Shown piece by piece: positions 1 to 9,097 of a stretch of 64,000 nt of DNA. The position numbers were made by a program, and so were the translations under genes. The DNA is taken from assembly GCF_030733385.1 (NCBI RefSeq), contig NZ_JASHJC010000003.1:248001-312000 (forward strand). The letters are read 5' to 3'. This stretch comes from Roseovarius sp. MMSF_3359. GTDB lineage: Bacteria > Pseudomonadota > Alphaproteobacteria > Rhodobacterales > Rhodobacteraceae. The notes beneath the pieces were generated by a model. That model did not search any database. It saw only the letters and a program-made list of their open reading frames with translations, and was not told the DNA's origin. Positions within the stretch are counted from its first letter, which is position 1; every line of letters begins with the position of its first letter.

Positions 1-199
1 CCCGATTTTCCTTTTCCATGGCGAACGGGACACCCGGGTCTCAGCCGAGCAGGCAAGGGCCTTTGCCGCGCTCCTGGCCGCGCAAGACAAAGCCCACCGC
101 CTGATGATCGTGCCCGATCAGGGTCACAGTATCCGTGGCCCCGAAGTCTGGACAAAGATCCGTCAGGGGGTTCTGGACCTCATCGCAGGCGCGCCTTAA
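1..199 (+). CDS. C-terminal end of an alpha/beta hydrolase, prolyl oligopeptidase (S9)-like
   Basis: Only the last 65 codons are inside the window, read in the frame that starts at base 2 and ends with TAA at 197-199. The fragment carries two late motifs of the alpha/beta hydrolase fold: an HGERDTRV stretch, where the aspartate would be the acid of the triad, and DQGHS, where the histidine would be the base. This pairing and spacing is typical of prolyl oligopeptidase or acyl-peptidase C-terminal domains, which act on peptides or acyl-peptides. The nucleophile serine and any propeller domain lie outside. The substrate cannot be judged. The next gene converges on it from the other strand. Confidence 0.7.
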   Translation, partial: PIFLFHGERDTRVSAEQARAFAALLAAQDKAHRLMIVPDQGHSIRGPEVWTKIRQGVLDLIAGAP

Positions 200-388
200 A
201 GCGACATGGAGGATTGGAACTGGCTTGCGGAAATAAATTATAACAATATCAAATTGTTACGATATCACCTTTAAGGTGGACTGAAGCAGCGTAGCTCCTG
301 CCGATTGCGCCGAAACCCATGCGGTCTCGGGCGCTCTTGCGCTGCCTTTGGCGGACCTGCGGTTGCAGGCGTGGTGCGTCACGTCACC
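200..388. other. Convergent intergenic region with two small inverted repeats
   Basis: This AT-richer gap separates two converging genes. It holds a 7-bp inverted repeat with a 5-base spacer (arms 241-247 and 253-259) and a palindrome centred near 272 (arms 266-271 and 273-278). Either could be a weak bidirectional terminator, but neither is followed by a clear T tract. No convincing gene is visible here. Confidence 0.4.
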
Positions 389-3300
389 CTACATCGGCCC
401 CCGAACACTCCAGAAAAACAACTCAAGCGCGCGGGATTTCTTGGTCCCGACAAAGGTATCCGCGAAAGCGGTGTCGAGGATCGAGGGGCTGAACGGGACT
501 TTCTGACTGAGGACTTCGAAGAACCGGGTCACCCACAGGGCGCGATCGGCGTCGGAATAGTCAATCTTGCCAAAGATGGCGTAACGGTCCGTGGTGAAGG
601 TCCGCGCGGCCTGGTCGAATTCGCATCCCGGGATCTGCCTTGCGCTGTGAATGATGATCTCCTGATCCCCAAGGTAATAGTGAAATTCCCGATTGCAGAA
701 GGCCTTGGCCGCGGCGGTGTGGGAGGTGAGGATGCGAACCGCCTTATACCCTTCCTGCCCCTGGGCGCACTGGTTCTCCCCGTCATCCAGCCAGTCGATC
801 AGCAACTTGCGATACCGCGGCAGTTCATTGGCCTCAAGGATCGCCCGGATGCCGCTATTTGCGGCGGTTGTGTTGCCGACCAGACCGATCAGGGGCCTCT
901 TGGGGCAGCCTTCGGGCCGTGGCTTCGGCAAGGAATGCAGGTCAATGAAACTGATACCGCTGAGGAATAGAGGCGGCGACAGGATCAGCCCGCTGCGGCG
1001 CTCGTTTGTGATGGTGCTGGGATCGCAAAGGATGTCGAACTCGGTCCCGAAATAGTCGAACCGGCTCTTGTCCTTGTCACGCGCAATCAGGCGATCGACA
1101 TCGACGATCTTGATATTCTCACGCTCCAGCCTGATCGTCTCGTCGCCCTCCGTCCCGTTTTCAGTAACCTCGGTTCCCGGGTCGCGAGGGTTAGCCAGCA
1201 GATCCGTCAGCACCGCATCGCAGATCTTGACGATAAAGCCGGTGTACTTCCCATTCGCAAGCGGCCCGGGCGTTGCGGCGGTGAGCACGTCGAAATTGCC
1301 TTGGGACCGGTACGAAAAGGGCCGCGCGTCGCTGCGCACGCCGATGCGCAGCAGGATGTCTGCCGTATCGGTGGTGTCATGCGGGCTTTTGCTTTCGGGA
1401 TCCGTGTCAGGAGTGACATTGCTTTCTGCTGCCGGGAGATTGGCGGTTTGAGCATCCGACGTCACCGCCGTAAAGATCCAGACCAGTGCCGCGAGGATCG
1501 CGATTACCAGGAGATAAAGCAGGGATTTGAACACCTTGGGACCGACAATATCCCGAACATGCAGAAGCGGCGCACCAACGGCGCGCGCAATCAGCCAGTT
1601 GGAACCGCGGCTATCCTCGGTCAGTTCGAGAAAGGCCGCGAAGAGAACGATGAAGAGCGCGGGCAGCGTCGCGGTGATGATCGTGTCCCGCAAGGCCCCC
1701 CGGGCAATCGTCCACTCGCCCGGCAACCATGGCAGCACCAGGCGCACATCGCCAACCGCCGAGCTTGTCACCGTGTAGATGACCCAGGACAGCCCGATCA
1801 GGCACATGGCACAGATCCCCGCGACAAGAAGTGAGATTTCCACCGGCCAGTCATCATGCTTGTCCATCAGGATCAGCGCCGTGATGCTGAGCAGCATGCA
1901 GGGCAGCAGATGCCAGGCGAAATAGACCCAGTTGTGTTGGAAGAGATCGGTCACCTGTCTTTGGGTGACACTGAAGCTCGATTCCCAAATCAGCTGGATC
2001 ACGAAGGCCGATGACAGGGCGAAAACACCGATCAGCGCCGGGGAAACGCTCATCGACAGCAGGCGCAGGAATGGGATGCGCTTGAACGACCAGGGTTTCC
2101 ACGAGTTCTGATCCACCCGAACTTCGCGAAAGAAGATGGTGGCGACGATGGTGGCGAAGACCATGAGCGCCCGCTGCAAGATGTCCCAGAATGACCAGGA
2201 AGCGATCCGCGCATATTGACCGGTCAGCCAATCCGACTTGCCCTCGGCTTCGGCGGCCGCACATGCCGGGAACACATCGGTGGCCGCGTCGCCGCCGGTG
2301 CGAGGTTTGTCCTCGGCCATCGCGGTGAGGCTGAACATGCAGGTCGTCCACGTCGGTATCGGTAGAATCACGCCGGGCGCGGCGGCTGCGGCCGTTGACG
2401 GTTCGTCGGGTTTGGCCTGGGCCGGGGTTTCATCGACAAAGGTAATGGTGATCTCGTCACCCGCCCTTAGCGTGACCACTGCCGGCGCGCCTTTGCCGAC
2501 GTTGACCGTCGCGGGTGCCCCGTCTTCGAGATTGATATTGGCTTTCGCCTCTTCGGGCACTTTCGCGTCAACGTCGAGATCCTCGCTGAGCATGGTGACT
2601 GCAACGGTGCCGACCGGCAGCACAACTTCGGGCATGCCGCCCACTTCGACCACCGGAAGGCCCGCACGTGGCGTACGGTCAAGTTCAGGAAGTTGCCGGA
2701 TCGTCACCTGGCTCATCGCGGGCAGCTTAATGATCTCCGTCCCATCCGTCGGAAACTCGATCTTGGCTGGGGTCGCTTCCGGCAGGGGCGTGACCTTGGA
2801 TTCCTTATCAGGCAGCGTCTGAACGGCGTCGTCTCCCTTGGGCAGGGTAACGTCGGCTTCGGTGCCTTCGGACAGGGTGATGGAAACCCGGGCGCCTTTG
2901 CCGAGCGTCATCTTACGTTCAGGCGCCGTGTCTTCCCAGGCGCTGGCGATTTGCGCCTCCGCAAGCGACGGCCGGTCATCGACCGTATAGGCGCTCCGCC
3001 AGTGATAGGTCGAAAAGGCAACCGCAAGCGATACCAGTACCCCGATAAACATCGACATGGCAAAGGAGTTGAGCTCGGTCCGATAGCCGCGCGCGATCAG
3101 CTTCTCGATCTTGGCAATCGTCGACCTCGGATCGGTATTCTTGATCGCGTGATTGTTGCGCACGTAGAACACGGCGAAAACGGCCTTGGCGCTGTTTGAT
3201 GCCAGAACCGCCTTTTCATGCAGCGCCTTGAGGGCGGCCTCGTTGGGCTGGATATTGTCGATCAACTCCTCGACATCCTCGATCTCGCGGGCCAGTTGTT

Positions 3301-4006
3301 CGGGGACATCCTTGAAGGCATCGAAATGCGTCAGGGGAAAATGCAGACGGCTGAAGCCCGCAGTGACCGATGGCGAGAGGCAGTCGATGGTGCTGAGCTG
3401 GGCCTGAATATCTTCGTTATACTGGTCGGACACCTTCTTGAAAGCCGCAGGTTTGGTCAGCCGGTCGAACTTCTGCAGAAGCGGGCTGGGATATTTGGCG
3501 TTCAGTCTGAGGTATTCAACCGTCTGCAGCCGTTCGAGCACCTTGTAGACACCCCGCGGCACCCCGGCGAGGCGATGGGCCAGCGCCCGCATATAGGTCT
3601 CCACAGGCTTCATCGCACCCACGGACAGGAACGCGATCAGGAAAGCCGAGACAAAGATCGGCTTGCCAAAGGTGGAATCGGCCAGTTCCATCGGGTCCGC
3701 AAGCGGTCCGACGAAATCGGTATGGGCGCCGACCTCAAGCTCTGCAAGGTTGGCGTTGCGGACCAGCAGGAACAGTTCGGTGGAACTCAGTATGATGGCA
3801 TAGGCCAGCAGGTAGAGCAGCGAATAGAAGAGAAAACCCGACATCCACTCCCGCGGGGTACAGAGGTTCTCAAGCTCGACGTTCTCGAGGATGGCGTGAT
3901 AGGGAAACGGGCTGTTGCCGAGCGTGGTCCGGTAATTCCGGTCCGCTTCGATCAGCAGGGAAAACGCACCGAAAAGGATCGCTCCGACGTAGATCCAGTC
4001 ACTCAT
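389..4006 (-). CDS. Large polytopic membrane protein with a C-terminal solute-binding-like domain, unknown function
   Basis: The product has 1205 residues and I do not recognise its family. By eye there are about ten membrane segments: residues 4-21, 57-82, 113-132, 314-334, 606-625, 650-673, 693-714, 722-745, 774-795 and 826-848. Residues 140-310 form a charged, largely helical region. Residues 365-525 are a run of short degenerate repeats of the form VTLPxG, rich in V, T, L, P and D. From about residue 882 to the end the sequence resembles a family 3 (amino-acid-type) periplasmic binding protein: it starts DILLRIGVRSDARPFSY and has a closing helix near IFGKIDYSDADRALWV. No transporter or kinase domain is visible. 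It could be a membrane-anchored sensor or receptor. The start is the ATG at 4004-4006. It stands alone, convergent with the hydrolase on its left and in line with the TetR gene on its right. Confidence 0.75.
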   Translation of the reverse strand: MSDWIYVGAILFGAFSLLIEADRNYRTTLGNSPFPYHAILENVELENLCTPREWMSGFLFYSLLYLLAYAIILSSTELFLLVRNANLAELEVGAHTDFVGPLADPMELADSTFGKPIFVSAFLIAFLSVGAMKPVETYMRALAHRLAGVPRGVYKVLERLQTVEYLRLNAKYPSPLLQKFDRLTKPAAFKKVSDQYNEDIQAQLSTIDCLSPSVTAGFSRLHFPLTHFDAFKDVPEQLAREIEDVEELIDNIQPNEAALKALHEKAVLASNSAKAVFAVFYVRNNHAIKNTDPRSTIAKIEKLIARGYRTELNSFAMSMFIGVLVSLAVAFSTYHWRSAYTVDDRPSLAEAQIASAWEDTAPERKMTLGKGARVSITLSEGTEADVTLPKGDDAVQTLPDKESKVTPLPEATPAKIEFPTDGTEIIKLPAMSQVTIRQLPELDRTPRAGLPVVEVGGMPEVVLPVGTVAVTMLSEDLDVDAKVPEEAKANINLEDGAPATVNVGKGAPAVVTLRAGDEITITFVDETPAQAKPDEPSTAAAAAPGVILPIPTWTTCMFSLTAMAEDKPRTGGDAATDVFPACAAAEAEGKSDWLTGQYARIASWSFWDILQRALMVFATIVATIFFREVRVDQNSWKPWSFKRIPFLRLLSMSVSPALIGVFALSSAFVIQLIWESSFSVTQRQVTDLFQHNWVYFAWHLLPCMLLSITALILMDKHDDWPVEISLLVAGICAMCLIGLSWVIYTVTSSAVGDVRLVLPWLPGEWTIARGALRDTIITATLPALFIVLFAAFLELTEDSRGSNWLIARAVGAPLLHVRDIVGPKVFKSLLYLLVIAILAALVWIFTAVTSDAQTANLPAAESNVTPDTDPESKSPHDTTDTADILLRIGVRSDARPFSYRSQGNFDVLTAATPGPLANGKYTGFIVKICDAVLTDLLANPRDPGTEVTENGTEGDETIRLERENIKIVDVDRLIARDKDKSRFDYFGTEFDILCDPSTITNERRSGLILSPPLFLSGISFIDLHSLPKPRPEGCPKRPLIGLVGNTTAANSGIRAILEANELPRYRKLLIDWLDDGENQCAQGQEGYKAVRILTSHTAAAKAFCNREFHYYLGDQEIIIHSARQIPGCEFDQAARTFTTDRYAIFGKIDYSDADRALWVTRFFEVLSQKVPFSPSILDTAFADTFVGTKKSRALELFFWSVRGPM

Positions 4007-4392
4007 GAATGTGCGTCAGGTGCCCCGTCAGGGACAGTCCTGAACCTCGGGGTTACACGGCCCTGCGGCTATGTCATCCGACCCCGAAATCGGGTCAAAG
4101 GGCATCAACACCACGGCCAGTATGACGCCAAAATACGCCTTTGCCATTTTATCCCACTCCAAATAAATCCTAGAAATAAAGGCGAAAATTAACACGATTC
4201 TCCCAATTTCGCAACTTTCACGGGAGTTACTCGCCCAATAACCCTCTCTTTTGGGTTGTGATAACCGGTCAGAATGAGGCTAGAAGCCATTCGTTCGGGG
4301 AGGTAAGCCAATGCCAAATGGTGCATCCTATATCCGCAAGAACACATCACGACCGGCCCAAAACGCAGCCCGGCCATGCTATATGCGATCAC
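4007..4392. other. Intergenic region without a convincing gene
   Basis: This 386-bp stretch lies between the large membrane protein and the TetR gene, both on the minus strand. It is AT-richer than its surroundings, especially at 4150-4260, which is where a promoter for the membrane protein would be expected. A weak 5-bp inverted repeat lies at 4240-4244 and 4253-4257. A 67-codon minus-strand reading frame (4189-4392) crosses it, but its composition is not protein-like for this genome and I leave it out. Confidence 0.5.
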
Positions 4393-5064
4393 TCAGCGCG
4401 CCGGCATTCCGGTCGTGAAATGATCTGGGAATAGCCCCTTGATGAAGCGCCGGATGATCGAGATCGCAACCTCGCGTGAAAACACATCGGCGTTTGTGAG
4501 GTAATCGACCCACATCCCCTCCAGCAGAACCAGAAGACCGAAAGTCGCGTCTTGGGCCAGCGTGGAATCACCTTGCTCTCCGTAATCCCGCGCAATTGTC
4601 TTGAAGGCCCCATGCAGCGTCGCGCGCAGCCGTTTGTCGCGCGTACTGCTGTAAAGCGCGATGCCGGTATTGCTGTTGGCCGCCCCGCGAAAGGCGTGCC
4701 AGATCCGGGTCGAGCGCACGTTCATCACCGCCTCGCTCAAATCGGCCTGCACCACCGCCATGATGATCGCCTCAGGGTCATCGCCCGCCTGCGACACCAG
4801 CCGGTCCAACTCGTGATAATACTCCTCACCAAAGGACTGGGCTGCTGCCGCAAGAAGTTGATTTTTCCCACCAAAATGAAGGTGGATCATACCACGGGAC
4901 AACCCGGCACGCTGGATGATCTTGCTGACGGTTGTATCGGTGATGCCAATCTCGGCAATCGTGTCGAGCGTCGCGGTGATCAGCGCGCGCCTGCTGCTTT
5001 CGGGGTCCCGTCGGGAAGGTTTACGGGGGGTATCAGCCTCTGGGTTTGCGTCGGCGGGGGTCAA
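4393..5064 (-). CDS. TetR family transcriptional repressor (BetI-like)
   Basis: A one-domain DNA-binding region near the N-terminus contains the TetR helix-turn-helix, ending in LSRGMIHLHFGGKNQLL. It is followed by a helical ligand-binding and dimerisation domain, for about 223 residues, which is normal for the family. The frame is open up to an ATG at 5172, but that start would put the operator palindrome inside the coding region. I prefer the TTG at 5062-5064, which has a GAGG ribosome-binding site 8 bases upstream; GTG codons at 5121 and 5127 are alternatives. The gene is divergent from the polyamine-type ABC importer, and a perfect palindrome lies between them, so it probably represses both itself and the importer operon and responds to the imported compound or a product of it. 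Confidence 0.85.
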   Translation of the reverse strand: MTPADANPEADTPRKPSRRDPESSRRALITATLDTIAEIGITDTTVSKIIQRAGLSRGMIHLHFGGKNQLLAAAAQSFGEEYYHELDRLVSQAGDDPEAIIMAVVQADLSEAVMNVRSTRIWHAFRGAANSNTGIALYSSTRDKRLRATLHGAFKTIARDYGEQGDSTLAQDATFGLLVLLEGMWVDYLTNADVFSREVAISIIRRFIKGLFPDHFTTGMPAR

Positions 5065-5144
5065 GCGAATGGCCTCTTTTCCGGGACATGAAAACGGCCC
5101 CTTGCACGGAAAGATTGACACATGCACCCCGGCTAGGCAATACT

Positions 5145-5164
5145 TAATGGACGATCGTCCATTA
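5145..5164. promoter_or_regulatory. 20-bp perfect palindromic operator for the TetR repressor
   Basis: The sequence TAATGGACGATCGTCCATTA is identical to its own reverse complement over all 20 bases. It lies 43 bp before the first permease codon and upstream of the preferred TetR start, exactly where a repressor controlling both divergent genes would bind. TetR dimers bind palindromes of this size. Confidence 0.85.
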
Positions 5165-5207
5165 GCGGTCAATCTGCCAGCGGGATGCTAGAATTGGGTG
5201 TGGCCAT

Positions 5208-6059
5208 ATGAAAAGCGAAACAGCCAAGGGAATGACGTTGAGCGCGCCCGCGACGCTCTATGTCGGATTCCTTGTTGCCGCCCCCCTGGCGATACTGGTG
5301 GCGTATTCGCTCTGGACGCAGACCTATGTTTCGGTGGACCGCACGGCGACACTTGCCAATTACCGCGAGGCGTTTACCGATCCGCTGGTGCGCCATCTGA
5401 TGATCCGGTCGATCCTGATCGCCGCGGCGGTGACCGTCGCCACGGTCGCCCTCGCCTATCCCATCGCCTATTTCATCGCGCTCCGGGCCGAACGGAAGAC
5501 ACTGTGGCTCCTGCTCATCACGATACCCTTCTGGTCGAGCTACCTGCTGCGGGTCTTTGCCTGGAAGCTGATCCTCGGGTTCAACGGCGTGCTCAATTCG
5601 GCCCTCCTGGGCCTTGGGCTGATCGAGGAGCCGCTGACCTTTCTGCTCTATAACGAGTTCGCCGTGGTTTTGACGCTGGCCCATGCCTGGGCACCGTTTG
5701 CGATCCTGCCGATTTACGTTTCGATCCAGAAGATCGACCCGAGCCTGCTTGAGGCGGCAACCGACCTTGGCAACGGCCCGGTGCAACGCTTCCTGCGGGT
5801 GACGCTACCGCTCACCATCCCCGGCATCATCGCGGCCTGCCTCATCATCTTCATCCCGACGGTCGGCGATTATGTCACGCCCTCGCTGGTGGGCGGATCT
5901 GACGGCAAGATGATCGCCAACCTGATCCAGGTGCAATTCGGCGCCGCCAATAACTGGCCCCTGGGCGCGACGCTGTCGCTTCTGGCGATGATGTCCGTTG
6001 GCTTCGTGGCCATCCTCTTCGTGCTCTCGGCCACTGGATTGGGGAGGCGCATCCGATGA
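5208..6059 (+). CDS. ABC transporter permease, spermidine/putrescine type (PotB-like)
   Basis: This is a 283-residue inner-membrane permease with about six hydrophobic segments. It has the cytoplasmic EAA loop, here EAATDLGNGPVQRFLRVTLP, which docks the ATPase. Length and loop fit the PotB/PotH side of polyamine, opine or iron type importers. It is the first gene of an operon of two permeases, ATPase and binding protein. Its stop overlaps the start of the second permease (ATGA at 6056-6059), showing translational coupling. The operator palindrome upstream indicates TetR control. The substrate is not determined by the sequence; the catabolic genes downstream suggest an N-methylated amine or betaine. 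Confidence 0.88.
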   Translation: MKSETAKGMTLSAPATLYVGFLVAAPLAILVAYSLWTQTYVSVDRTATLANYREAFTDPLVRHLMIRSILIAAAVTVATVALAYPIAYFIALRAERKTLWLLLITIPFWSSYLLRVFAWKLILGFNGVLNSALLGLGLIEEPLTFLLYNEFAVVLTLAHAWAPFAILPIYVSIQKIDPSLLEAATDLGNGPVQRFLRVTLPLTIPGIIAACLIIFIPTVGDYVTPSLVGGSDGKMIANLIQVQFGAANNWPLGATLSLLAMMSVGFVAILFVLSATGLGRRIR

Positions 6060-6841
6060 CCCGACCCTCCGGCCTCGCAATCTATGCCTTTCTCTATCTT
6101 GTCTTTCTCTACCTGCCGGTGCTTTTCCTGCCGCTTTTTTCGTTCAATTCAGGGACCATCGTCGCCTTCCCGATCAAGGGTTGGACGCTCGACTGGTACC
6201 GACAGCTCGGCGGTGAAGAGACGTTGATACAGGCCCTGATGAACAGCATGATCGTCGGCGTCGTGACCGCGCTTCTGGCCACATCCATGGGGCTTTTCGC
6301 GGCGCGCGCCTATGTCCGCTACCGGTTCCGCGGCAAGAAGGCCTCCGAAGGGCTTGTGATGCTACCGCTGGTCATCCCCGGCATCATCGTGGCCTCGTCG
6401 ATGCTGGTCCTCTTCATCTCCATCGGGATCAAACCGTCGCTGACGGCGGTCACGCTGGGCCACACCTTCCTTGCCCTGCCCTTTTCGGTGTCGATCATGA
6501 AATCGGCCTTTGACGATTTCGACCCCTCGCTGGAAGAGGCGGCGTTCGATCTCGGCTCCAGCGTGTTCGAGACCTTCCGGCGGGTGACCTTGCCCATCGT
6601 GGCACCGGGCATCGTGGCAAGCCTGCTCGTGACCTTCACGGTCAGTTTCGACGAATTCGTGCTGGCCTTCTTCCTGTCGGGCAACCAACCCACCCTGCCC
6701 GTCTACATCTGGAGCCAGATCCGTTTCCCCGCCAAACTGCCCAACACGCTGGCGCTCGGCTCACTCCTGCTGCTGGCATCGGTGGCCCTTCTGGTCCTGG
6801 CGGAATACTTCCGCCGCCGCTCCACCAAATCGACGATATGA
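6056..6841 (+). CDS. ABC transporter permease, spermidine/putrescine type (PotC-like)
   Basis: This is the second permease of the importer, 261 residues, with six predicted membrane helices and an EAA loop reading EEAAFDLGSSVFETFRRVTL. PotB- and PotC-like subunits form the heterodimeric channel. It overlaps the preceding permease by four bases and is followed after about 10 bases by the ATPase gene. Confidence 0.88.
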   Translation: MTRPSGLAIYAFLYLVFLYLPVLFLPLFSFNSGTIVAFPIKGWTLDWYRQLGGEETLIQALMNSMIVGVVTALLATSMGLFAARAYVRYRFRGKKASEGLVMLPLVIPGIIVASSMLVLFISIGIKPSLTAVTLGHTFLALPFSVSIMKSAFDDFDPSLEEAAFDLGSSVFETFRRVTLPIVAPGIVASLLVTFTVSFDEFVLAFFLSGNQPTLPVYIWSQIRFPAKLPNTLALGSLLLLASVALLVLAEYFRRRSTKSTI

Positions 6842-6851
6842 GGCGCCGCCC

Positions 6852-7961
6852 ATGACCGCGAAAAACATCATCGAGCTTCAGGGGATCGAAAAACGCTTCG
6901 GCAAATTCGTGGCGGTGTCGAACCTCGACCTCAACCTGCGCGAAGGCGAGTTCTTTTCCCTGCTGGGCCCCTCCGGCTGCGGCAAGACCACCGCGCTGAG
7001 GATGATCGCAGGCTTTCAGGAACCGACCGCTGGCCGCGTCATCATCGACGGGCAGGACATGGACGGCATCCCCGCCAACGCCCGCCCGACCAACATGGTC
7101 TTCCAAAGTTATGCCATCTTCCCGCACCTCAATGTCGGCAACAACGTGGCTTACGGTTTGCGCAACCGGGGCATTTCGAAATCGGAAATCGAGGCCCGCG
7201 TGACCGAGGCGCTGGAAATGGTTGAACTCGGTGGCTTGCAGGCGCGCGGCGCAACCGAGCTATCGGGCGGGCAGCGGCAGCGCGTGGCACTCGCACGGGC
7301 GTTGGTGATGCGGCCCAAGGTGCTCTTGCTCGACGAGCCGCTCTCTGCGCTTGACAAGAAGCTGCGCGAACAGATGCAGTTCGAGATGCGCCATTTGCAG
7401 CAGGAACTGGGGATCACCTTCGTGATGGTGACCCACGATCAGTATGAGGCGATGACCATGTCCGACCGGATCGGCGTCATGTTTGACGGTCGCCTGGTGC
7501 AGGTGGATGAGCCGCCCACGCTTTATGCCAAACCCTGCAACAAGGAGATCGCCAGTTTCATCGGCGAGATGAATTTCCTGCCCGCGCAGGTGAATGGCGA
7601 CAAAGACAAAGGCCTGACCATTTCGACACCGTGTTTCGGCACGATGGAGATCGAGAAGAACCCCAATGTCGAACAAACCGGCCGCGAGATCGAAATCGGT
7701 ATCCGACCCGAACAGTTGGAGATCGCTGCGGAGGAGCCGGAAGGTTATGACGGCACCGTGCAAGGCAAGATCCGCGATGTCGCCTTCTACGGTGAGAACG
7801 TCCACTACCATGTGCAGGTCGACGGCGTTGAACGCCCGATTGCCGCCTCGGTTCCCAACTACTTTCACACGGTCGACCATCGCCCCGGCGACGCGGTCTG
7901 GCTTGGTGTGCAAAGCGCCTCGGTCATTGACCTGGGCCAAAATCAATCAAAACCACAATAG
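6852..7961 (+). CDS. ABC transporter ATP-binding protein (PotA-like)
   Basis: The protein has 369 residues. The nucleotide-binding domain shows Walker A at residues 39-47 (GPSGCGKTT), the signature LSGGQRQR, Walker B followed by LLLDEPLSALD, and the switch histidine in VTHD. A C-terminal TOBE-type extension of about 110 residues follows, as in PotA and other importer ATPases of the CUT1/Pot group. It would energise the two permeases upstream. The start follows the permease stop by about 10 bases. Confidence 0.92.
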   Translation: MTAKNIIELQGIEKRFGKFVAVSNLDLNLREGEFFSLLGPSGCGKTTALRMIAGFQEPTAGRVIIDGQDMDGIPANARPTNMVFQSYAIFPHLNVGNNVAYGLRNRGISKSEIEARVTEALEMVELGGLQARGATELSGGQRQRVALARALVMRPKVLLLDEPLSALDKKLREQMQFEMRHLQQELGITFVMVTHDQYEAMTMSDRIGVMFDGRLVQVDEPPTLYAKPCNKEIASFIGEMNFLPAQVNGDKDKGLTISTPCFGTMEIEKNPNVEQTGREIEIGIRPEQLEIAAEEPEGYDGTVQGKIRDVAFYGENVHYHVQVDGVERPIAASVPNYFHTVDHRPGDAVWLGVQSASVIDLGQNQSKPQ

Positions 7962-7971
7962 GGAGAGAACG

Positions 7972-9030
7972 ATGAAAACGACAACGATGGGGGCCGCGGC
8001 GCTCTCGACAATACTGACCGCCGGGGTGGCCCTGGCGGATGGGGCGGCGCTCAAGGTGTTCGACTGGTCCGGTTACGAGGATCAGGGTTTCTTCGGCGCC
8101 TATATGGAGAAATACGGTGCGGCGCCGACCTACACGTTCTTCGGCAGCCAGGAAGAGGCGTTCACCAAGCTGCAATCGGGGTTCGAGGCCGATCTGGCCC
8201 ATCCCTGTTCGGACGCGGTGCGCAAATGGGTCGCCGCCGACCTGATCCAGCCGCTTGATCCGTCGAAGCTCAAGAACTGGGACGCGATGCTGGCCGAGAT
8301 CAAGGATGTCGACGGCATCGTGATCGACGGCAAGGTCTACATGATGCCGTTTGAATGGGGCAACACGGGGCTGATTTACCGCACGGACAAGATCGCGGAC
8401 GATCAGATTTCGCTGCAACTCCTGGCCGATCCCGCCTATCAGGGCAAGATCGCGATCCCCGATGCCGCGTCGAGCGCCTATGCGCTGGCCTCACTGGCAA
8501 CGGGCAACGCAGCGGATTACACCAAGCTCAACGACGAGCAGTTCCAGGCCGCTTCCGATTACCTGCGCTCGGTCCATCCCAACATCCGCTTCTACTGGTC
8601 CGATGCCGGTCAGATGGATCAGGCCATGGCCAGTGGCGAGCTTGAAATGGGCTGGGCCTGGAACCAGTCCGAGCTGAACCTCATCTGGAACGAAACCCCG
8701 GCCAAGATGATGCGCGACGTGGACAAGGGCATTGCCACCTGGGTCTGCGGCTATGTGCACCTGAAATCCTCGACCACGCCGGTCGATCAGATCTATGACC
8801 ACCTCAACGCCCTCTCGGATGCGGCGAGCGGTCAATACATCATCGAAAACTGGGGCTATCCCCACGCCAATGCCGAAGCCTACGAAATCTCGGATCAGGA
8901 TCTGATTGCGCAATACGGGTTCGATGACCCCAAGGCATTCTTTGAAGGCAGCCTGTTCTTCGACGCGGTCGATCCCGCGCTTGAGGCCAAGATGCTCAAG
9001 GAATTCGAGCGGATCAAAGCCGGTTTTTGA
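7972..9030 (+). CDS. Periplasmic solute-binding protein, PotD-like
   Basis: A Sec signal peptide occupies about residues 1-22 (ending VALADG). It is followed by a family 1/PotD-type binding protein that starts ALKVFDWSGYEDQGFF, a typical first strand of spermidine/putrescine-type receptors. Length is 352 residues. I use the ATG at 7972, preceded by GGGAGAGAAC, although the reading frame is open further upstream inside the ATPase gene. It is the receptor of the importer. A strong hairpin follows the stop codon, consistent with higher expression of the binding protein than of the genes behind it. Confidence 0.9.
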   Translation: MKTTTMGAAALSTILTAGVALADGAALKVFDWSGYEDQGFFGAYMEKYGAAPTYTFFGSQEEAFTKLQSGFEADLAHPCSDAVRKWVAADLIQPLDPSKLKNWDAMLAEIKDVDGIVIDGKVYMMPFEWGNTGLIYRTDKIADDQISLQLLADPAYQGKIAIPDAASSAYALASLATGNAADYTKLNDEQFQAASDYLRSVHPNIRFYWSDAGQMDQAMASGELEMGWAWNQSELNLIWNETPAKMMRDVDKGIATWVCGYVHLKSSTTPVDQIYDHLNALSDAASGQYIIENWGYPHANAEAYEISDQDLIAQYGFDDPKAFFEGSLFFDAVDPALEAKMLKEFERIKAGF

Positions 9031-9044
9031 TCTCTGACAATCTC

Positions 9045-9071
9045 CCCCGGGGGGTAGATCGCCCCCCGGGG
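9045..9071 (+). terminator. Strong GC hairpin after the binding-protein gene
   Basis: Ten-base arms (9045-9054 and 9062-9071) pair perfectly around a 7-base loop. There is no T tract, so it is more likely an attenuator or a 3' end stabiliser of the importer transcript than a full terminator. Confidence 0.6.
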
Positions 9072-9097
9072 TCACCCATCAACGAAAAGGCGCGCTC

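Noticed and set aside
3218..4192. 324-codon plus-strand frame over the large membrane protein
   Set aside because: Antisense shadow of a GC-rich gene; the minus-strand frame has clear membrane helices and a binding domain.
4189..4392. 67-codon minus-strand frame before the TetR gene
   Set aside because: No ribosome-binding site or recognisable protein pattern; composition looks non-coding, and it fills an AT-richer promoter-like gap.
5065..5172. Longer TetR start at 5172
   Set aside because: It would place the operator inside the coding sequence and add 36 residues without TetR character; the TTG at 5064 has a good ribosome-binding site.
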